In this document: in pieces, positions 43,899 through 53,400 of the stretch | How positions within the stretch are numbered: the first letter of the stretch is position 1 | Layout of the letters: each line of letters starts with the position of its first letter | From: Permianibacter fluminis | Lineage (GTDB): Bacteria > Pseudomonadota > Gammaproteobacteria > Enterobacterales > Permianibacteraceae | Direction of reading: 5' to 3' | NCBI RefSeq assembly: GCF_013179735.1 | Contig: NZ_JABMEG010000001.1 | Location: 3,348,001-3,412,000, forward strand | DNA length: 64,000 bases | The notes under the pieces: generated by a model | The model's database searches: none | Told to the model about the DNA's origin: nothing | Seen by the model: only the letters and a program-made list of their open reading frames with translations | Translations under genes and position numbers: made by a program

Positions 43899-46628
43899 TT
43901 AGCGACGGAACTTGCCCAGCATATTGCCGAGCACCGGGTTGCGTCCCGCTACATCGCGCTGGACATTGCCGACGCCGGCATTGAACTGCTCGATTGCCTG
44001 CGTCCCCTTCAGCTGATTGGCATTGCTCTGGACTTTCAGCAAGGCCTGATAGCCATCACCACCTTTGTTGACATCAAGATTGTTGTCGGCGACATAGCGG
44101 GTGGTTTCTTCCAGTTTGTTGGCGAACGCCAGCTCGACTTTGTCCAGCTCCTGCTCAATCTGGCTGCGCTTGCTTTCCGGCAGTGACGGGTCCAGCGACT
44201 GCTCGCGCAGCAGATCAATTTGTTGCCGCTGCAATTCGGCTTCCTGCAGCCGCAGATTCAGGAAGGCATCGCTGAGCTTCAGATCGCCAACACCAGCCAG
44301 TTTGCTGCGATCCAGATTGCCAAAGACATCGCCCATGGTGTTGATGGTGTTCTTGAACACATCGAAATAGCCGGTGTGACGGGTCAGCCGCTCGCCCCAA
44401 TCCGGTTCGATGTCGGCCTTGAACCAGTCCTTGACGAATTTATAATTCGGCGGCTGCAGCTTGATGCCACTGGTGATCACCCAATCCGGACGAATCGGCG
44501 GCCGTGGCAACACCGGCTCGACAATCTCGTCATCGTCTTCATCCTCAACCCGATACGGCAACATGAAATCGGCCACCACATTGCCGGTGCTGTCGTACAC
44601 CAGCACAAAGCTGCCACCGCGCAGCACACCGGCGGCGTGTTCGAGGCCCGGATGCAAGCGGCAGAACGTCGAGAACATGACCCGGTCTTGCGCCTTGTCA
44701 TCCTTGTCGAGTATCAGTTTGTCCAGCCAGTCGACCCACAGCATGTGGCTGCTGCCACCAATCAGGCCATCAAAAGGCGTGACGAATTCGGTTTTGACGA
44801 CATTGCCAAGCTCATGCTTGAACTCGCCAGCGACCGTCAGCGTGTCGCGCATATCGCTCTGCCACGAGTTGTCGAGCTGATAGCTGTTGTAGGGTTTGTC
44901 GAGCTTGGCTTTCAGGCCGCTGGCGCGCTCGGTAAGGATGCCCTGCTTCGCGGCGGCCACCGCCTTGATGCCGCGACCCTCGGCACCGTTGGGATCATCG
45001 ACGACAAAGCGTTGATCAACGGCGCGGTCAACTTCAGCCCGGAAGCTGTTGCCAAACTTCAGCGCATCATCCAGCTGCAATGACAAGTCCTGGCGCAGGA
45101 CATAATGAAAGCGGTGCAAGTCGGTGTAACGGAATTTGGGTTTGATCAACAGCTCGCGCCGATTGCCGGTGACCATGATCGATTGCACGGTAATGGCCAG
45201 ATTGCGGCTGCGGATTTGCGCTTCCAGATTGCGCTGCACTTCCTGCACCGGTTGGCCCAGATGGCCTTCGATGCGCAGCAAGGGATACGGCGCCAGATGC
45301 GCTGCCAGCGGATTGGCCGCACTGCCACGCGGATTGACCTCACCGGCATGGTAACCGTAATTGCTGTTCGATCGACCAGTCTGGCTCAGCCGGTAATTCC
45401 AGTTGCTGAACAACTCGCGGGCCCGGGCACTGCGGTAGTAATACGGCACGGAACGCTCTTCGAGACCGTTGTCGTCATAACGGCTGGGCGTAATCCGGAT
45501 GGCACCACCGCTCGGGACCTCGAAGGCGGCAATCAGCACATCGAGCTTGCCCAGCAAGAACAGTGCATGTTGCAAATGCGCCTTGCCGGCGCTGACCGCC
45601 GGCGACGGATAGTGGCCAGTACGGTTCTCGTCGGCATTGTCACCCGCGACCAGATTGCCGAGCAGCAAATGTTTCGGGAAGGCCTGAATATCTGGGCAGC
45701 AAACCGTGTAGTCGCCGTACAGCAATTCGACGAAAGCATTCCACGTGTCCGCGAGATCTTTCAGAAAATCGTAGTAATACTGAATGCCGGCATCGCGTCG
45801 CGCGAACTCGCCATTGAGGCTGCTGAGCGCGCTGCGCCAGCCGGGCGCGGGGTCACTTGGAAAGCGGGCCTGGGCAAAATGCCGGCAGGCGGGATAAAAC
45901 GCCGTCAAGGCTTCCAGCAAACGGCTGTGATTGGTATTGCAGGCGCTGCGATAACTGGCCGCCAGCTGAGCCGCGGTGGTGATGCCGGTGCCGATCACCG
46001 GCCGCTCGATGACAACCTGATCCAGCGCCAGCGCCGAACTAGCCAAGGTATCCAGCCGCTCGCGCAGAGCATCGATATCGGTACGACGCAGCAACAACAA
46101 CCGACCGCTGTGAATCGAGTCTTTGCCGAGATTGTCGCAATCGGTGCCGGAACACAGGTCGTCGTCTTTGACATAGCTCTCCATCAAAAACACCGCAACC
46201 ATATTATTCAGGTTTTGTCCGGTCTCGGCACCGAACTGATTCAGCGGCAGCGCCCGCGAATCGTTCGTACCGACTCGAACCAGTTCCTGGATCGGCAACA
46301 TCGTTTCGCCAACGTAGAACGGCGCATAGGCCGGCGCGGTATTGTCGTAGGGCTTGAATCGATCGAACTCGGCATCAGCGGTGAAGAACAGCAGGTCGCC
46401 ATCGGTGCTGACACCCACGCCTTTGCTGACCCGAACGCGATTGCCCTGCAGCTGGGCACGTAACCCGCAGCTGATGCCGACGCCAAGCAGAAACACCCGA
46501 CTCAGCCGATCTTGGTCCTCGAGAAACTGACTGACACTGTTCAACTGATCATGGGTCAGCACCTGATCCTTTTCGAAGACGCTGTAGCCGCTGGAAATTT
46601 CATCCAGACTGCGCAGTACTTGCAACAT
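43899..46628 (-). CDS. Large eCIS-associated protein of unknown function (909 aa)
   Basis: The protein has 909 residues. It begins MLQVLRSLDEISSGYSVFEKDQVLTHDQLNSVSQFLEDQDRLSRVFLLGVGISCGLRA, a pattern I associate with large structural-looking proteins in eCIS loci; no enzyme motif is visible. The C-terminal 150 residues are helical and charged (LREQSLDPSLPESKRSQIEQELDKVELAF), consistent with a coiled coil. There is no signal peptide. Placed between the baseplate and tape-measure genes, it could be a baseplate accessory, a fibre or a receptor-binding component. No separate tail-fibre gene is recognisable in the cluster, which makes the last option attractive. Confidence 0.7.
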   Translation of the reverse strand: MLQVLRSLDEISSGYSVFEKDQVLTHDQLNSVSQFLEDQDRLSRVFLLGVGISCGLRAQLQGNRVRVSKGVGVSTDGDLLFFTADAEFDRFKPYDNTAPAYAPFYVGETMLPIQELVRVGTNDSRALPLNQFGAETGQNLNNMVAVFLMESYVKDDDLCSGTDCDNLGKDSIHSGRLLLLRRTDIDALRERLDTLASSALALDQVVIERPVIGTGITTAAQLAASYRSACNTNHSRLLEALTAFYPACRHFAQARFPSDPAPGWRSALSSLNGEFARRDAGIQYYYDFLKDLADTWNAFVELLYGDYTVCCPDIQAFPKHLLLGNLVAGDNADENRTGHYPSPAVSAGKAHLQHALFLLGKLDVLIAAFEVPSGGAIRITPSRYDDNGLEERSVPYYYRSARARELFSNWNYRLSQTGRSNSNYGYHAGEVNPRGSAANPLAAHLAPYPLLRIEGHLGQPVQEVQRNLEAQIRSRNLAITVQSIMVTGNRRELLIKPKFRYTDLHRFHYVLRQDLSLQLDDALKFGNSFRAEVDRAVDQRFVVDDPNGAEGRGIKAVAAAKQGILTERASGLKAKLDKPYNSYQLDNSWQSDMRDTLTVAGEFKHELGNVVKTEFVTPFDGLIGGSSHMLWVDWLDKLILDKDDKAQDRVMFSTFCRLHPGLEHAAGVLRGGSFVLVYDSTGNVVADFMLPYRVEDEDDDEIVEPVLPRPPIRPDWVITSGIKLQPPNYKFVKDWFKADIEPDWGERLTRHTGYFDVFKNTINTMGDVFGNLDRSKLAGVGDLKLSDAFLNLRLQEAELQRQQIDLLREQSLDPSLPESKRSQIEQELDKVELAFANKLEETTRYVADNNLDVNKGGDGYQALLKVQSNANQLKGTQAIEQFNAGVGNVQRDVAGRNPVLGNMLGKFRR

Positions 46629-46696
46629 GGCATCCCCTCCTCTGGGTTACCGTCAGTGACCGCCAGCGTGGCACCAGCGTCACCATCACGCGTTCG

Positions 46697-49279
46697 CTAC
46701 ACCTCGGAATCGGGTATCGTGCCGAGCGCCGTTCGACCGAGAATGAACTTGATCTGCTCGTCACCGTCGCCACACTCATGCAGCCGCGTGCTCGGGTAGA
46801 CATTCTTGAGCTGGTAGAGCTCTGCAATGAAATCCTGCAGCACGACTTGCCGGTCGCCTGTACCCACGCCAGCCTGCCACTCCAGCCAGGCTTTGTAGCG
46901 AGTTTCAAATGCCGCCATGTCATCGCGGCTGACCCAGCAGATTTTCGCCAGCACATGCGCCGGCATTTCCTGGCGGATGACCTCTTCGGCAAAACGTCGG
47001 AAATCCATGTTGGCGAAGCGACCGGCATGCGCGGGCAAAATGACATGCAGCCGCCACGAATACGGATCGTCGTCAGAACAATCCGCGCAATTGGGGTCGA
47101 CACAGATCGGCAGGAACGGTTCATCGGCCGCCTGTGGCCGCAACAGGATGCTTTCGATGAGATACATGCCTTCTTCGCTGTAGTGCGTTTGCAGATACAG
47201 CAGCAGCTCGTCGATGGCGGTATTCATCGCCGCTTCGGTATCAAAATATTCAATCCGGCGCGCCAGCACTTCGCCGGTGTCATCGATGATGTTGAAATAG
47301 TGCTTGTTGTCGACGCTGAGTTTGCGCTCGTAGCCGGCTGGCGTCTGGGCGAACTCAATCGCCCGCTGCATTTCCGCCCGCGCCGCGTCCGGCGTCAGGT
47401 ACTTGGTGCTGCCGGACAGGATGATCTTGCCGGTGATCCGGTGCCGGACCCGAAACCTGAATTCGTTGTCCGGTGTGGTATCGAGCTCGGCGTAGATGTC
47501 ATAGGCCACTTCGCTGAGGTTGCGCCGACTGTAATTGCGGATGCCGAGCAATCGGGCAATGCGCTTTTCCAGACCGGCCACATTATCGCTGTTCCAGATG
47601 TCCGTCGGAGTGTCGAGGCCGTAGTTGTAGGCCAGTGCCCGCTCGCCGCTGATGACCGGATACTCGCGCAGGAACGCGCACTTGTCGGCGACCAACGTTT
47701 CTGCGGTCGAACCGAGATTGCTGCTCATAATGGCGGCGTATTCGTGAAAGCGCTCGGCAAAGCGGCTGATCAAATGATCGAGAAACCGGTTGCGGCGTTC
47801 GACCAGCACTGACGGGTCTTCCACTTCGCTTTCGATCATCGCGACCATGTCGGCGTCGGCGTAGATGTCGGCGAACGCACCCGCCTCGCCGACCGCCTGA
47901 TAGAAATAGCTGCGCAGCAAAGTGGGCTCGGTAGAAAGCAGATCGCGGGCGTGGGCGAGCTGCGCTAGATAGTCGGCCATCAGTTGATCAAAAAACAGCA
48001 GATAGGCTTTCAGCTGCTTGGCCTGCACCTGCCGCTCGGCACCGGCATCGCTATCGAGCCCCTCATCGCCCAGTCCGTACACTGCCGGAAAATCGCGCTG
48101 GAACGACCGATACTGCGCGGGCTGACGAAACCGGCCGAGTGGAATTGGAAAATCATAGGCGACCGGCGTTTCCAGCCGCGCCCGTTCGGCGGCTTGCAAT
48201 GCCGCCAGCTGCTCGGCCACGCGCGCCGATGCCGCCGTGACTGGCATATGGCGTTTGTAGAACACCAGCCGCGATTGCTCGATATCCAGCAAGGCTTTGC
48301 GGTCCGCCATCACCGGCACCGACCATTTGTTCGGCACCGAGCTGGCGCCGGCCGGATTGATCACGATATCGCGCACCGCAACAACGCCAGCGATATCCAT
48401 GATGATGCTGATGACATCGGACAGCCGAATTTCCTGCCGCAACCGGGCGGACGCCAGCTCGTCGTCAGCAATGAAGCCGCAATCGAGCGCTGGGCCTTCG
48501 AAGATTTCGTCGGCACGGTAATGGCTGCCATCGGCTTTTTTCTTTGCCAACATTTCGGCCAGCGTGTAGTTGTAAACCGGCGGCGCCAGATACTGTTGAA
48601 CCTGAAAGAGAATGTCGGCCTGAACGCGGGCGACATCGGCATCGGGGGTCAATTCCAGTTCGGCGCATAGCAAAAACGTCTGACTGCCGACAAAGCCGAT
48701 GCTGACAAAATCTTCCGCCAGACCACGGTTGGCCAACAGCGTGGCGCGCACCTGTTCTGTCACGGCGTCACGCTCTGCCTGCGTGTTGACATCGTCCATG
48801 GCATCGATCAGCACATCGTACAGGCCATGAATCGGCACCGGCCGAACACCGGGTTCGCCGGAATCTGCCGCGAGCAGCGTGCCAGTGACGGTGTCGGCGA
48901 AATACTGCAGCGCGTGCGGCTTCAACCAGGCGTTCTTGACGCCCGGCAAATCAATCAGCAGCTTGCGATAATCCGCTTCGGTCAACGGCCGGTTGGGCAG
49001 CAGCTGGCGCGCCGTGAAAAACTGACCGGCCATGTTGGCGGCGTTGTCGGTCTCGGTGGCGAGCAGATCCTGAATCGGAAACGTGGTCCGGTAACCGAGA
49101 TCGGTCAGCGCGTAGCTCAGCAGCTCCAGAATGGTGATGCCCGGATCATGGATGTTGTAATCGGTCCAGACCCGGCGCGACAGTTCCTGTACATACTTCA
49201 GGCCCAGCGCATACAGACCGCCTTGATGCAGTCCGATCTCCGTCGGCGGCTGTTTGCTGATGCTCAACTGATTCAGCAT
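46697..49279 (-). CDS. eCIS baseplate protein (Afp12-like)
   Basis: The protein has 860 residues. The N-terminus contains RVWTDYNIHDPGITILELLSYALTDLGYRTTFPIQDLL, a phrase typical of baseplate wedge proteins of the gp6/J family in contractile systems, and the C-terminal region (LHVILPAHAGRFANMDFRRFAEEVIRQEMPAHV) is also characteristic. It would form the wedge ring that anchors sheath to spike. It follows the other baseplate gene with a three-base gap, so the two are co-translated and probably interact. Confidence 0.8.
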   Translation of the reverse strand: MLNQLSISKQPPTEIGLHQGGLYALGLKYVQELSRRVWTDYNIHDPGITILELLSYALTDLGYRTTFPIQDLLATETDNAANMAGQFFTARQLLPNRPLTEADYRKLLIDLPGVKNAWLKPHALQYFADTVTGTLLAADSGEPGVRPVPIHGLYDVLIDAMDDVNTQAERDAVTEQVRATLLANRGLAEDFVSIGFVGSQTFLLCAELELTPDADVARVQADILFQVQQYLAPPVYNYTLAEMLAKKKADGSHYRADEIFEGPALDCGFIADDELASARLRQEIRLSDVISIIMDIAGVVAVRDIVINPAGASSVPNKWSVPVMADRKALLDIEQSRLVFYKRHMPVTAASARVAEQLAALQAAERARLETPVAYDFPIPLGRFRQPAQYRSFQRDFPAVYGLGDEGLDSDAGAERQVQAKQLKAYLLFFDQLMADYLAQLAHARDLLSTEPTLLRSYFYQAVGEAGAFADIYADADMVAMIESEVEDPSVLVERRNRFLDHLISRFAERFHEYAAIMSSNLGSTAETLVADKCAFLREYPVISGERALAYNYGLDTPTDIWNSDNVAGLEKRIARLLGIRNYSRRNLSEVAYDIYAELDTTPDNEFRFRVRHRITGKIILSGSTKYLTPDAARAEMQRAIEFAQTPAGYERKLSVDNKHYFNIIDDTGEVLARRIEYFDTEAAMNTAIDELLLYLQTHYSEEGMYLIESILLRPQAADEPFLPICVDPNCADCSDDDPYSWRLHVILPAHAGRFANMDFRRFAEEVIRQEMPAHVLAKICWVSRDDMAAFETRYKAWLEWQAGVGTGDRQVVLQDFIAELYQLKNVYPSTRLHECGDGDEQIKFILGRTALGTIPDSEV

Positions 49280-49282
49280 GAT

Positions 49283-52200
49283 TCAGCCCATCCCGACAAT
49301 GTGATGGCTGGCATCGGACACCAGGATGCTGTCCGGGCTCTCGGGGAAAACTTCATTGCGGTCGGTCAGCGCTGGCGTCTCCCCGGCCCAGCTGAACAGT
49401 TTGAAATCACTGACGTAATCGACATAGGGCAGCTCCTCGACAAAATCGAGCAGCACCGATTTGTAGACACGGCCGCCAAACTGCAAAGGCCGACTGGCAT
49501 CGAATGCCCATGGTGACAGCAGCGACAGCAATGCTTGATTGAGCTGGCCACTGTAGAAATTGAACTCGTAGCCGGTGCGAAATTGCACAGCAAAGTCCAG
49601 CCGCAATTTCTGGTAACGCGGGTTACGCACCTGAAGATTGATCTGCATGGCACTGTGCTGCTGCAGGTAGGCCTGAATCTCAGCCAACGTATTGGCATCC
49701 ACTTTGGGCTGCAGCGGGTCACGACCATTGCGCTGGCGCAAATCCGGCACCACGATGACCAGCAGATTGCCCGGTGCCAGCCAGGCGCCGGGCTTCGCGT
49801 GCGGAATGCATTTGACCCGATGCACCGACGGAAATTGTTCCAGCACCAGTCGTTCGTGATCCCAGGCGGTGATCGCGCGCTGCTTGTGCCGCAGGCGTTC
49901 GGCGGCGCGCCGATGCAGGGCGGGGTCCGACTCCTCGGCCCGACCACCGAACGAGGCAAATGGCTGGGTGACTGATTTGATGCCGGCGACCGGCGTTTTC
50001 AGTTTGACGATCTGCTTTGCCGGCAGCGCGGTCAGCAGATGCGCCGGATCATTGCCTTGATCGGCAAATTGCACCGTCACGGCATTGCTGGCGACTTGCA
50101 GCAGCTCGGACACTGCGCTCACCTGCTCGCGCACGGCCGCCCGCAGCCAGATGTGATCGGTTGCCAGCCAGCTGTTCTGGTAAGTCGCTCCTGCCGGCAG
50201 CACGACGCGAACGATGCCGCTGGTCAACAAGGCATTGCTGGTGTCGAGCACCAATTCGCTGCTGGCGAGCGGTTTCCAATAGTTGTCGCAGAGCACGTGC
50301 CAGTCGATCGGCTGTCGCGGCAGTTCCGGGTCGGCGCTGCCTTCGGCCACTTGAAACAACAGGCTGACACTGTCGCCGGCTTGGGCATCGGCAATGCCAA
50401 TCAGAAACTCACCCTGATACGGAAACGCCGGCAGCAGCGGTACCTGCTTGGTGCTGACAAACGACAGCTGCTCACGTTGATAGCGGTGCTCGCGCAGTGT
50501 GCCGAAGCAGCCAACGTGGAAAAACTGCACGTCCGGATGGGAATAGGCAGCCAGGCTGTTGCTGTCGATGGCGACGTCGTCGGTATTGGCCTGATAGGAC
50601 AGCTTCAGGTATTGCAAGGTCGGCGCATACGGTTCGTTCAACACGACTTTGTTGCCGGATTTGTAGGCCTCTTCAATGGTCCGGGTGCGGTATTGGGCGT
50701 GCAAAAAATCGTGCTCCAGCGCCAGCACCAACGAGCCCGGTTGCACCGCCGGCGGCGCAGCCGTATACGACTGCAGCGTTGCGTTCAGCCACAGCGAGGT
50801 CATCACATATTGTCCCGCCCAGAACGTGCCGGCATTGCTCAGCGCGTACACGCTGTCGGCAGCGGACGGACTGCTGGTGGTGGACGGACTGCCGGGACGG
50901 AACGTCATGGTCGTTTCCGTCCGGCCATCATTGCCGAACAAATCGACATCGTTCTGGCTGGCATCCCAGCTGCCGCCATCGTGAAACGATGCCGCGCAGG
51001 TAAAGCGGCCATTGTTGACGCCGCTGACGTTGTAGTCGTGGTAGTGCGCGCTGAACGACTGCGGCGCGCCCTTCCATTGCAAGGTCAACTGCAACTGACT
51101 GAGTTTCTTGCTGAATGCCTCGGGACAACCGACGACAAAGCGCGTGCCGACAACGGGCTGCGGACCAAATGGCATGAAAGCCTTTTTCGGGTCGAGCTTG
51201 CCAGCGTCGCCATCCAGCGCCAGCGTGCTGATGCCAGTGACCTGCACGGCAACCTGAATGCGCTGCACCTGCAGCGCTGCCAGATCTTCATAGCCAACGT
51301 TGCTGCTGGCGGGTTTCAGCAGTACCTGCAGCAGTGGCGCCGTCGCCGCGAAACTGTTGCCGTGCACCTCGGCGCGATAGTCGATCACTGCCGGATCGGT
51401 GCTAGTCAGATCAATAGCCAACTTCAAGACACTGCCGCTGACAAATGACGCGCTGTAAGCAAGCGGCCCGAGCCAACGTTTGTCGGCAGTCAGATGCAGT
51501 TCAAACGCATTACCCAGCACCGCACTGCTGGGCTTGTTGGCAGGCAGCCCGGCCAGCGTCAGCAGCACGTCGATATGCCGCTGCCCTTCCGCCATGCGCA
51601 GCACAGGTGACGCCACGGCAAAACCGATTTTGCCGACCGGCAGGGCGACGTGACCAAACGCCGGCCATTTCGGTTCTTGTTCCGGCAGCTCGCTGCCAAA
51701 ACCATCGGCCGAATTGGCGACCGCCGCAAAGCGAATGCTGCCGTGACCGCGATCATCACGAAATATCGACTGCAGACGAGCGACCCGGCTACGGTTGATC
51801 ACCGTGTCGCCGGTCGGCACATACAGCCGCTCGACATTGCTGGCATCCTTGCCGGCAGAAAACACCTGCGCCGGGCCGATCAGTACCGGCTCCGGCCGCT
51901 CTTTGGCATTCTGCTTCTTCAACTCAAGCAGGACATGGACCTCGTCCGGACGAGCCGGCTTGGCAGCAAATTGCAGAATGTCGCGGTAGAAAAACGCCAG
52001 ATGCCGACCGGTAAGCTGATTCAGCAGCGCCTGTGGTTGGCCATAGAGCTTCAGGAAGCTGAGCAGCAAACCGAGATGCGCCGGCGCATCTCCATCCTGT
52101 TGTTGCAACCACTGCCGGATGGTTGCTTCATTGGCGGCAAAGAACGAACTCCAGTCACCGTCGGCAACATTCGGGTCCGTGCGGTAGTAGCGGATGTGTG

Positions 52201-52348
52201 GCGCCAGCCGTTGCAGAAACCGATACAGATCCTCAGGGCTGCGCTCGTCAGCATCGGCATGGTGCACGTCCAGCTCGGCCGGCAGCCGCTCATCCTGACT
52301 CTGGCCCGGTTCGAAGATCTGACGGTCAATGATGCTTTGCTCGGCCAT
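49283..52348 (-). CDS. eCIS baseplate J/gp6-like protein (Afp11-like)
   Basis: The protein has 1021 residues. The N-terminal part (residues 40-150) is helical with DGDWSSFFAANEATIRQW; the middle is beta-rich; the C-terminal 250 residues hold the J/gp6-like core, LHRRAAERLRHKQRAITAWDHERLVLEQFPSVHRVKCIPHA, followed by PGNLLVIVVPDL and YLQQHSAMQINLQVRNPRYQKLRLDFAVQFR. This is a conserved feature of baseplate wedge proteins that dimerise with their neighbour. Position between gp25 and the 860-aa protein matches Afp11. Confidence 0.82.
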   Translation of the reverse strand: MAEQSIIDRQIFEPGQSQDERLPAELDVHHADADERSPEDLYRFLQRLAPHIRYYRTDPNVADGDWSSFFAANEATIRQWLQQQDGDAPAHLGLLLSFLKLYGQPQALLNQLTGRHLAFFYRDILQFAAKPARPDEVHVLLELKKQNAKERPEPVLIGPAQVFSAGKDASNVERLYVPTGDTVINRSRVARLQSIFRDDRGHGSIRFAAVANSADGFGSELPEQEPKWPAFGHVALPVGKIGFAVASPVLRMAEGQRHIDVLLTLAGLPANKPSSAVLGNAFELHLTADKRWLGPLAYSASFVSGSVLKLAIDLTSTDPAVIDYRAEVHGNSFAATAPLLQVLLKPASSNVGYEDLAALQVQRIQVAVQVTGISTLALDGDAGKLDPKKAFMPFGPQPVVGTRFVVGCPEAFSKKLSQLQLTLQWKGAPQSFSAHYHDYNVSGVNNGRFTCAASFHDGGSWDASQNDVDLFGNDGRTETTMTFRPGSPSTTSSPSAADSVYALSNAGTFWAGQYVMTSLWLNATLQSYTAAPPAVQPGSLVLALEHDFLHAQYRTRTIEEAYKSGNKVVLNEPYAPTLQYLKLSYQANTDDVAIDSNSLAAYSHPDVQFFHVGCFGTLREHRYQREQLSFVSTKQVPLLPAFPYQGEFLIGIADAQAGDSVSLLFQVAEGSADPELPRQPIDWHVLCDNYWKPLASSELVLDTSNALLTSGIVRVVLPAGATYQNSWLATDHIWLRAAVREQVSAVSELLQVASNAVTVQFADQGNDPAHLLTALPAKQIVKLKTPVAGIKSVTQPFASFGGRAEESDPALHRRAAERLRHKQRAITAWDHERLVLEQFPSVHRVKCIPHAKPGAWLAPGNLLVIVVPDLRQRNGRDPLQPKVDANTLAEIQAYLQQHSAMQINLQVRNPRYQKLRLDFAVQFRTGYEFNFYSGQLNQALLSLLSPWAFDASRPLQFGGRVYKSVLLDFVEELPYVDYVSDFKLFSWAGETPALTDRNEVFPESPDSILVSDASHHIVGMG

Positions 52349-52458
52349 GAACGCTGCGCTGCTCCCTTACGCTGTTTGCCAATCCCGTTTCAACACATTC
52401 GAGTGTGACCACATGCGACAGTAATCACTTGCCCTTTTCTTTGCCGACGGCATCGCGC

Positions 52459-52890
52459 CTAAAGCAATGGCGGTACCGGCAATTTGGCTTCACTGCCGTC
52501 GCTGATATAAAACGGATAGACCAAGTTGTAGCGCGAGTTGGTCGCCCGCACCGAATACTCCAGCAACACTTCGATGCGCCCTTCGTTCTGCCGGGCGGTG
52601 TTCAGTTCCAATGCCAGTACGGTTATCCGCGGTTCATAAATCAGGATATTGGTGCGGATATTGTCCTTGATGAACGTCGTCATCGTGGTGCTGAGTGGCT
52701 CGAACAACAGCTCACGCAAATTCAACCCGTACTTCGGATTCAGGAAGCGCTCACCGCGTATCGTGCCAAACAGGATCTGCAGGCTGGCGGCAATATCGGC
52801 CTCATCGACCGTCATCGCCACTTCGCCACTGTCGGCATGAAAGGTCGGCGGGAAGCTCCAGCCGGTACCGAGAAAGGATTGGTAAGTCAT
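52459..52890 (-). CDS. gp25-like baseplate protein (GPW/gp25 family, Afp9-like)
   Basis: The start is the ATG at 52890 (MTYQSFLGTGWSFPP), giving 143 residues. Features of the family include DEADIAASLQILFGTIRGERFLNPKYGLNLRELLFEPLS and the late EVLLEYSVRATNSRYNLVYPFY. gp25 homologues sit at the sheath-baseplate junction and help start sheath polymerisation. The longer frame upstream of this ATG lacks coding character. A 110-base gap without features separates it from the next gene in the transcript. Confidence 0.88.
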   Translation of the reverse strand: MTYQSFLGTGWSFPPTFHADSGEVAMTVDEADIAASLQILFGTIRGERFLNPKYGLNLRELLFEPLSTTMTTFIKDNIRTNILIYEPRITVLALELNTARQNEGRIEVLLEYSVRATNSRYNLVYPFYISDGSEAKLPVPPLL

Positions 52891-52988
52891 GTCTTTATTG
52901 GCCACGATTCGCGCTCGACAGTCCTTTACGATAAGTGGGTCTTGTTGCCGGCTAACACAGTCACGCTCGCTGACATCAAGCCTTTCCT

Positions 52989-53267
52989 TCAGCCAATCAT
53001 CACGGTCGGCGCACCCACCACCGCCATTGCCCCGCAGATGCAGGTATCCGTCGTGCGCAGCGCCGGCCGACCACCGATCAAAACCGTGGCGCTGCCGGTC
53101 GGAAACGGACTGACCGTCGGCTGATGCCCACTCGGCGGCAACGCACACACATGCATATCACCGAGCACGGCGGCGGGCATGCCGCCCAGCAGCACGGTCG
53201 GCACACCGGGACCAATGACGGTGCCACCATGCGTTGTCACATCCCCCACTCGTACCGCTGCCGGCAT
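52989..53267 (-). CDS. PAAR-domain spike tip protein
   Basis: The start is the ATG at 53267 (MPAAVRVGDVTTHGG), giving 92 residues. The sequence is a minimal PAAR fold with the repeated Pro/Gly-rich turns GTVIGPGVPTVLLGGMPAAVLGDMHVCALPP and TVLIGGRPALRTTDTCICGAMAVVGAP; His, Cys and Asp residues are placed to bind a zinc at the tip. PAAR proteins cap the VgrG-like spike and sharpen it for membrane piercing. It is encoded right after the spike gene, with no toxin fused to it. Confidence 0.9.
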   Translation of the reverse strand: MPAAVRVGDVTTHGGTVIGPGVPTVLLGGMPAAVLGDMHVCALPPSGHQPTVSPFPTGSATVLIGGRPALRTTDTCICGAMAVVGAPTVMIG

Positions 53268-53400
53268 CGCCTGCACTCCTGTTTGTGTCGCGCTTATCGC
53301 TGCACCATTTGTGCGCAAGGTTTGCGCTCGCCATTTTTTTCGCGGAGTTCACGTGATGCCCACGCGATGCTCACGCGACGTTCACGGTCGCCTTCCTGCT

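Noticed and set aside
45105-46463. 452-codon plus-strand frame opposite the 909-aa gene
   Set aside because: Composition is that of a GC-rich antisense frame; the minus-strand protein has clear structure and fits operon spacing.
52405-53124. Plus-strand 239-codon frame over the gp25 and PAAR genes
   Set aside because: Antisense shadow; both opposite-strand genes have clear family motifs and fit the operon.
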